Shown: positions 6,831 to 11,057 of the stretch, one piece after another
How the letters are laid out: every line of letters starts with the position of its first letter
Numbering within the stretch: the stretch's first letter is position 1
DNA from: Euperipatoides rowelli
Lineage: Eukaryota > Onychophora > Udeonychophora > Euonychophora > Peripatopsidae
Reading direction: 5' to 3' (one strand)
Assembly (NCBI GenBank): GCA_003024985.2
Contig: PXIH01S0014288.1
DNA length: 11,057 bases
Program-made: the position numbers and the translations under genes
Notes under the pieces: generated by a model
The model's input: the letters and a program-made list of their open reading frames with translations, nothing else
Told to the model about the DNA's origin: nothing
Databases searched by the model: none

Positions 6831-7861
6831 TATTGTATCATGTATGCTAGACAAATTAACTGTATTAGCATATTAAAAGTGTAAACTAAGAGCAGAGATG
6901 GGAGATGGGAAATTCTTAGGATTAGGGTGGAGGGGGGNTAATATTTTTGATTTTTTTTTCAATGGAAGAATTATGTTAAACATTGGAATGTAAACTAACT
7001 TAATAAAACTTGAGTAGCCTATTTTTTATCAGAAACAAATAATATACAGTTCAAAATAAATTCATTGTTTTTATTATTAAATAATTTTATAACAATTATT
7101 AATAATTCATAAAGCTGTTATATTCCAACTTAAAGCAAAGTTGAAGTTTGTAATTTGATCATTTTAAAATAATGTAAAATATTCTATAAACTTTCAATGG
7201 CAATTGTTTATAAATCAGAATATTTCCTAAATCTTGTATACAGACAGACAGACAGACCAGTTTAGTCAACAAAGATATTATTATTGATCAAACCATGTTT
7301 ACTATTTTTTTCTTTCATTTGAATTAATTCATTTTTATTGACATTTTTACCAAATACATCTTTTTTTTTTCTTTTTAACAAAAAAAAAATGATTTAATAA
7401 AAATTGAAATTAATTAAAATTTTTATAATCGAGTACTTCAAAGTCCTTGTGCTAATTTATTTAAAAATTATATCCACCATTTCCTTTTTCAAGCATTGAG
7501 ATCAGTGTATACCTTTCCAAATAAATTTGGATATGGATTTGTTTTTATTTACTTTTATGCCTAAACGAAACAATACTGAGATGACGGACAATGATCTACT
7601 CCATATGGTATGAAGGTGGCAAGTGGAAAAATATAGGTAATTATTATTGTTTACCCTTGGTGTTTATATGAGTTATGGTATCTAAGGTAGCGAAATATCC
7701 ATGCCACAATCCGTCTATTAAAAAAAAAACTCTAGTAAAAAAAACATAAAATTTATTTTCTAATTGCTAGAAAAGCCAGATGAAAAAAATGTTTTTCCCT
7801 AAAAATAATAATTCAAATGAGGTGTTAGAAATAATAATAATAAAAAAAAAATGTGTTGTAG
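6831..7861. other. AT-rich DNA with low-complexity tracts, no convincing gene
   Basis: The stretch includes a G-rich run with an unresolved base at 6900-6938, a CAGA tract at 7241-7258, T- and A-runs around 7362-7390 and an ATA/A tract at 7832-7850. A short open stretch near 7590-7637 followed by a GTAATT donor-like sequence was looked at but is too short to call. Nothing else is supported. Confidence 0.5.
7241..7258 (+). repeat. (CAGA)n tetranucleotide tract
   Basis: About four CAGA units. This is the reverse complement of the TCTG tract at 6333-6360. The flanks of the two tracts do not match, so they need not be the ends of one element. Confidence 0.85.
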
Positions 7862-8086
7862 TGTACACTGTATCGAACGACTATGCGGCCGGCCGTCTAC
7901 GATCCAATGAAGGGTGTCTTGTTAATAAACAATAACATTCATGACAAGCGCAAAAAAAAAATGTTCAAATCGGAGGTTTCATCACAAGTTAAGGATGAAA
8001 ATGATGTGATTGTGGACTGTGGAGTGTTTAAAAAAATCTTTGGTTTCACCCAGTTCTTTTATTCCAGTTTATTTGTATGGGACTGA
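7862..8086 (+). CDS. Small ORF or exon remnant, unassigned, faint caspase p20 resemblance
   Basis: An open stretch of 75 codons starts directly after TAG (7859-7861), which could also be a splice acceptor, and contains an ATG at 7883. Local GC is higher than in the flanks (GCGGCCGGCC at 7885-7894). The block VYDPMKGVLLINNN recalls the first beta strand of caspase p20 domains (usually G-x-x-L-I-I-N-N), and GVFKKIFGF recalls the later F-x-x-LGF helix. The spacing between them is about 7 residues longer than usual, a run of nine A (or ten) lies between them, and the catalytic His and Cys regions are absent. After GFTQ the frame loses any resemblance. It may be a truncated caspase-like exon, or chance. 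The same DNA downstream is also open on the other strand. Confidence 0.3.
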   Translation, partial: CTLYRTTMRPAVYDPMKGVLLINNNIHDKRKKKMFKSEVSSQVKDENDVIVDCGVFKKIFGFTQFFYSSLFVWD

Positions 8087-8274
8087 GTGTTTGTTGATCA
8101 GCCGCGTGTGATTCCTTATCGTCAGCACATTCTTTTTCTGCAGACAGATTGTCCCCTTTACAGTTTTGTTATCTGTAGGAGTTTTCTTATCAGTTTTTGC
8201 CCTTTCTATGACGGATAAAGGGTTATCTGGCTGTGATTTATTTCAAAAATAATTATTTAAGTTTTCACTTTTAG

Positions 8275-8424
8275 AACAGGGGTCTTAGAATATGATAGTA
8301 TGAGCATTGAGCATTCTGATGGCAGAACCTTGCTACATACAACTTTACTTGGCTTAACGCTTGCCCCTATACTTTTAATTATCAAGCTTTCATTAATGGG
8401 TGTGTTTGGAACCGCAGTGGGAAT
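8275..8424 (+). CDS. Candidate internal exon of a spliced membrane-protein gene
   Basis: The segment is bounded by a pyrimidine-rich acceptor (GTTTTCACTTTTAG, ending 8274) and a good donor (GTAAGC from 8425). It is exactly 150 bases, so it starts and ends in the same intron phase (phase 2: one leading base, 49 codons, two trailing bases). The reading is open and protein-like: a polar start (GVLEYDSMSIEHSDGRT), then a long hydrophobic segment from about residue 19 (LLGLTLAPILLIIKLSLMG), fitting one membrane span. Base composition is less AT-rich than the surroundings. I do not recognise the family. If real, the gene is on the plus strand, its upstream exons were not identified, and the next exon may be at 8925. 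Confidence 0.45.
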
Positions 8425-8924
8425 GTAAGCTGTCTAGAGTTAATCTAGAGAAATATGGCTTCATATACTTAACATGCACGTCTCCAAACTTGACTATTAT
8501 TTGCCTTAGTTGTACTCGATTGTGAACCATGTTTAGGTTTAGGTTTATTATTCAAACTAATAAATATTACTACTAGTTAATTAACATATCAATTAAAAAT
8601 CTCTAGCCTTGTGAGAAGATGTGTGATTTTTTTTTCTAAATAATTAATCAAAATTGTGTGTAAGGAAGAGAGAGAGGCATAAATTAGATTGCACTGACTC
8701 AGCTAGGGTAGTGGTATAGTAACTGTTGTTTCGATTCAGCGTTGGAAGAAAAAAAAAACTTGTGCCCTCTAGTCTCAATAAAATATTATCAATACGCGTT
8801 TGGAGGGAAGTGGTAAGATTCCCCTTCTCGCATTAACTTTCCTGAGATCTAGTACAAATAGGAATATCCTCTGGTTTGTCTCTGTTTTGCACCACTAGCT
8901 ATAATACATTACATTTGATTTCAG
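8425..8924. other. Putative intron or intergenic DNA with a weak tRNA-like fragment
   Basis: If the exon at 8275 is real, this is its downstream intron, opening with GTAAGC and closing with TTTGATTTCAG at 8924. Inside, TAGGGTAGTGG (8704) and GTTTCGATTCA (8728), followed by a run of A, resemble polymerase III box A and box B of a tRNA-derived SINE. The boxes are only 24 bases apart, too close for a real tRNA promoter. No gene is visible. Confidence 0.35.
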
Positions 8925-8988
8925 TAGTGGGTGTAATGATGTCAGCTTACTCAAACTGCACTATCTTTTTCTCAAGTGGCACGTATAA
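8925..8988 (+). CDS. Possible terminal exon following 8275-8424
   Basis: The acceptor TTTGATTTCAG ends at 8924. In the phase left by the previous exon (two trailing bases AT plus the first T here giving Ile), the reading is open for 20 more codons to TAA at 8986-8988. The matching phase is the only argument beyond the acceptor. The residues (SGCNDVSLLKLHYLFLKWHV) are not recognised, and the nearest AATAAA is far downstream at 9317-9322. Treat as a hypothesis. Confidence 0.22.
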
Positions 8989-9049
8989 TGATTGAGGAAT
9001 TTTATACTACTTTTGATATATATTGCTGATACTTAAGAATTATTAGTGG

Positions 9050-9660
9050 GGCGGATATCTCACAGATTTTTCTTCAATTGTGCACTTTCGGATAAAAGCA
9101 CCAAATTTGGTGGGCAAATCATACATAATTAAGAGGCTATTTTTTGAGTTTGGGCCCAAAAATCCACCATCTTGTTTCAAAATGGCAGCTCAAAATGGTT
9201 TCCAAAAACTAGTTTTTTATCTATAACTTCTATAATAAGCATTTAAGGGAGAAATGTTTAAAGCAAAAGTTGTAGAGCATCTTATTTTACACATTTTATG
9301 TCCATTCAACTTTTTTAATAAAACTAATATTAAACGAGATAATTAAGAAATTAAAAAAAAACAATCAACAGTACATTGGTAATGGCTTTATTTGTATGAG
9401 TAGAATTCCATAGTGGCCCAGAACAAATTGCTATAAAATCATTTTTGGTGTCAAATTAAATTTTAGTCTGACTCTGCAGAAAAACATATCCAAAATCCCT
9501 CCTAATCCAATCCAATTTATTTCCGCCATATTGGAAAAATGGCGGACATTGTCAGTTATCCCAGTTTTTCTCAAAANACTACAATCTTGATCGTCTTCAT
9601 TTGTATATTTCAACATACATAAAAAAAAAAATATTTTTCTTTTCAAAACTTGTAAAGACC
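9050..9660. repeat. Probable dispersed repeat with paired CCATnTT/AAnATGG motifs
   Basis: No credible coding frame; the 71-codon minus-strand frame at 9431-9646 crosses an N and low-complexity DNA. The text of the block (ACCAAATTTGGTGGGCAAATC, GGGCCCAAAAATCCACCATC, CAAAATGGC, TATAACTTCTATAATAAGC) is of the kind seen in old invertebrate interspersed repeats, but no second copy is in the window and no termini are found. Two inverted motif pairs at 9164-9188 and 9523-9545 are its most distinct parts. Confidence 0.35.
9523..9545. repeat. Near-perfect inverted repeat, CCGCCATATT / AAAATGGCGG
   Basis: Ten-base arms with one mismatch flank a three-base spacer. Each arm matches the YY1-type consensus CCGCCATnTT. 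Whether a factor binds is not known. Confidence 0.6.
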
Positions 9661-10202
9661 ATCATACAGTGGAAGGGTAAGACGTCCAAAAAATGAAACT
9701 GAAGAGGGCCAATGTCTTGATTGAATCTGAAAAACATAACGAGTTCTTTCGATGCGGATAGTAGGTTAAATTTACAGCATAGAACTGTTATGAAAATTTT
9801 TGAGAAATCCAGGTTCCAAATTCAGCTGGCACCAGCATAGTTAGTTACATCTAAAAGTAAAACAGACTGACCTAGCATAAACTCCTGTAATTTATTTTTT
9901 TCCATTTTTTTCATTTTTTTTTTTTTTTGCTTTATATGACACCAATGATACTTTATTTAGATTAGCAAACACTTCTGCCCTAGCTATTTCATTTTTTCCC
10001 ATAAGTTCTNATATTCATTTTATTAAATATTTAATTTATTGAGCACAGTTTATTTTATTAACTTTTTTTTTATTTTTAAAAATTCAGCTGCTTTTCTAAA
10101 TAGCATTGATAACTTTTTCCCTCCAAAATTTATTTATTGTCAGCAAGTTTTCTCTTTGAATAATTTGAATCATTTTCCCACCAAAAAAAAAATTAAAAAG
10201 CA
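9661..10202. other. AT-rich DNA with poly-T tracts
   Basis: The stretch includes a short charged open stretch at about 9692-9748 that I cannot assign, a 15-base T run at 9914-9928 and an N at 10010. Near 10124-10150 a reading FIYCQQ loosely fits the N-terminal region of the pseudogene that follows, so the pseudogene may start earlier than annotated. The 62-codon frame at 10039-10227 is otherwise low-complexity. Confidence 0.4.
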
Positions 10203-11057
10203 AAATCAGACCTCTTTAAATGCTTAACTAAACTATATGGATATCCAGAAAAGATAATACTCAAGCCTCAACAGTACTGTGATTATTGATGAGCCTGCAA
10301 TGGTCCATATAATCAGTCCTGGAAAAATTAAGACTTTCAAAGACTATGTTGAAAAGTATGCAGGATTACTTCTTCAGGAATGACAATACAGTGAATGGAT
10401 TGATGTTGTGTTCGATGATGAATACCGAGAAGACAGCCTCAAGTCAGAAACAAGGACCGCCCGTGGAACCGGAGTTCGATGACAAGTATCTGCGGCAACT
10501 CCAATTCCAAACAACTAGAAAGGTTTTCTATCTGTAAATGAAAATAAAATATAGCTTTTCAAATTGCTTTCATCAGTTATCTGCAAACAGCAACAAAATA
10601 AAGAAATTAAAAAAGAAGTCATTATTACAAATGGATGTAATGTTCTATGTAGCAATTCTTGTCAACACCCAGATCTCCAATCATGAGAAGGCTGATAGTT
10701 GAATGATATTACATACCTATGAAGCAAACAAACATGGTCACAAAACAGCCATAATCAAAACTGTTGACACATATGTTGCTATACTTGCAATTTTATTCTA
10801 TGAAGAATTGCATATGGATAAACTGTGGATATCTTTTGGGGCAGGTAAACATTACAAGTACATTCAATTACATGACACATTTGAATCACTTTGAATAGGA
10901 AAAGCTAAGGTGCTGTTTTTTTTTCTGGAGCTGACTCAACTTCTGCTTTTTTCAAAAGTTGTCCAATACCCCTGTAGATGTAGAATCAGAAATGAGTATA
11001 TTGGAAATGTTTGTTGTTCTTTTCTATGACAGAATTTCCTCACATTCAACAGTGAAC
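10203..11057 (+). pseudogene. Broken copy of an uncharacterised metazoan XPG/FEN1-like nuclease family (runs off the right edge)
   Basis: Recognised by ordered landmarks of a family seen as 'uncharacterized protein' in many metazoan genomes. From the left: KSDLFKCL (10203), STVIID...AMVHIISPGKIKTF (10273 on), VVFDDEYREDSLKSETR then ARGTGVR, VNENK, NHEKAD (10679 on), IIKTVDTYV, LWISFGAGKH, GADSTSAFF (10927 on) and FVVLFYDR near the end. Stops interrupt at 10381, 10480, 10516, 10552, 10700 and 10892, and the frame shifts near 10230-10260, 10677, 10912-10924 and 10951-10962. Landmarks are also damaged: EEAD reads EKAD, DTD reads DTY (10766-10774), GCDTTS reads GADSTS, and the preceding FHA is lost. 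Intact members suggest a PIN/FEN-type 5' nuclease, which is my inference. Several stops look like CGA-to-TGA or TGG-to-TAG transitions. It lacks introns over 850 bases, so it may be a processed or element-borne copy. Confidence 0.8.

Noticed and set aside
6310-7258. TCTG tract at 6333 and CAGA tract at 7241 as inverted ends of one element.
   Set aside because: Only the microsatellite itself matches; flanking sequences do not, so the symmetry is not evidence of terminal inverted repeats.
8046-8243. Minus-strand hydrophilic open stretch (about 67 codons with one frame change, e.g. SAEKECADDKESHAADQQ).
   Set aside because: It is protein-like in composition, but it needs a frameshift, has no start or clear splice sites, and overlaps an open plus-strand frame. 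Not enough to annotate.
8704-8760. tRNA-like box A and box B followed by an A-run, a possible SINE head.
   Set aside because: The boxes are 24 bases apart, against the roughly 40 or more expected, and each has mismatches. No cloverleaf can be drawn.
1-11057. CRISPR arrays, bacterial operons, rRNA or intact tRNA genes, or a novel defence system.
   Set aside because: No evenly spaced repeats with unique spacers and no bacterial-type gene layout are present; the window is eukaryotic throughout.

Overview
The window looks like a piece of an invertebrate metazoan nuclear genome. It is strongly AT-rich and full of homopolymer runs. It carries one intronless rhodopsin-class G-protein-coupled receptor, a decayed Ty3/gypsy retrotransposon of the K02A2.6-like kind, short Helitron-like elements, simple repeats and at least one pseudogene. 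Nothing in it looks bacterial (no operons, no Shine-Dalgarno sites). I cannot place the phylum from sequence alone. Four single N bases (2203, 6938, 9577, 10010) mark assembly or polymorphism uncertainty.

Layout from left to right. 36-256 is one copy of a dispersed repeat whose partner lies at 4824-5048. 562-1581 (minus strand) is the only clearly intact gene, a 339-residue orphan, probably peptide-type, GPCR. 2320-4429 is a 5'-truncated Ty3/gypsy element that keeps RNase H, integrase, the pol C-terminus, a polypurine tract and a 3' LTR, all broken by stops and frameshifts. 4509-4795 has the structural hallmarks of a 287-bp non-autonomous Helitron. 5065-6230 contains a recurrent degenerate motif and a possible decayed minus-strand coding stretch. 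6310 onward starts with a second Helitron-like 5' end, followed by a TCTG tract and diverged tandem modules to about 6830. 6831-7861 is AT-rich and shows no gene. 7862-8086 is a small unassigned ORF with a faint caspase-like look. 8275-8424 is a good candidate for an internal exon of a spliced plus-strand membrane-protein gene. 9050-9660 is a probable repeat with two inverted pairs of CCATnTT-type motifs.

10203-11057, running off the right edge, is a broken copy of a widespread uncharacterised metazoan family that I recognise by its EEAD, DTD and GCDTTS landmarks. I argue these landmarks match the XPG/FEN1-like 5'-nuclease fold. In this copy several landmark residues are replaced, as well as the frame being broken.

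The genes do not form a functional cluster. The receptor is a single-exon gene among transposon debris, and the rest is mostly mobile DNA in different states of decay.
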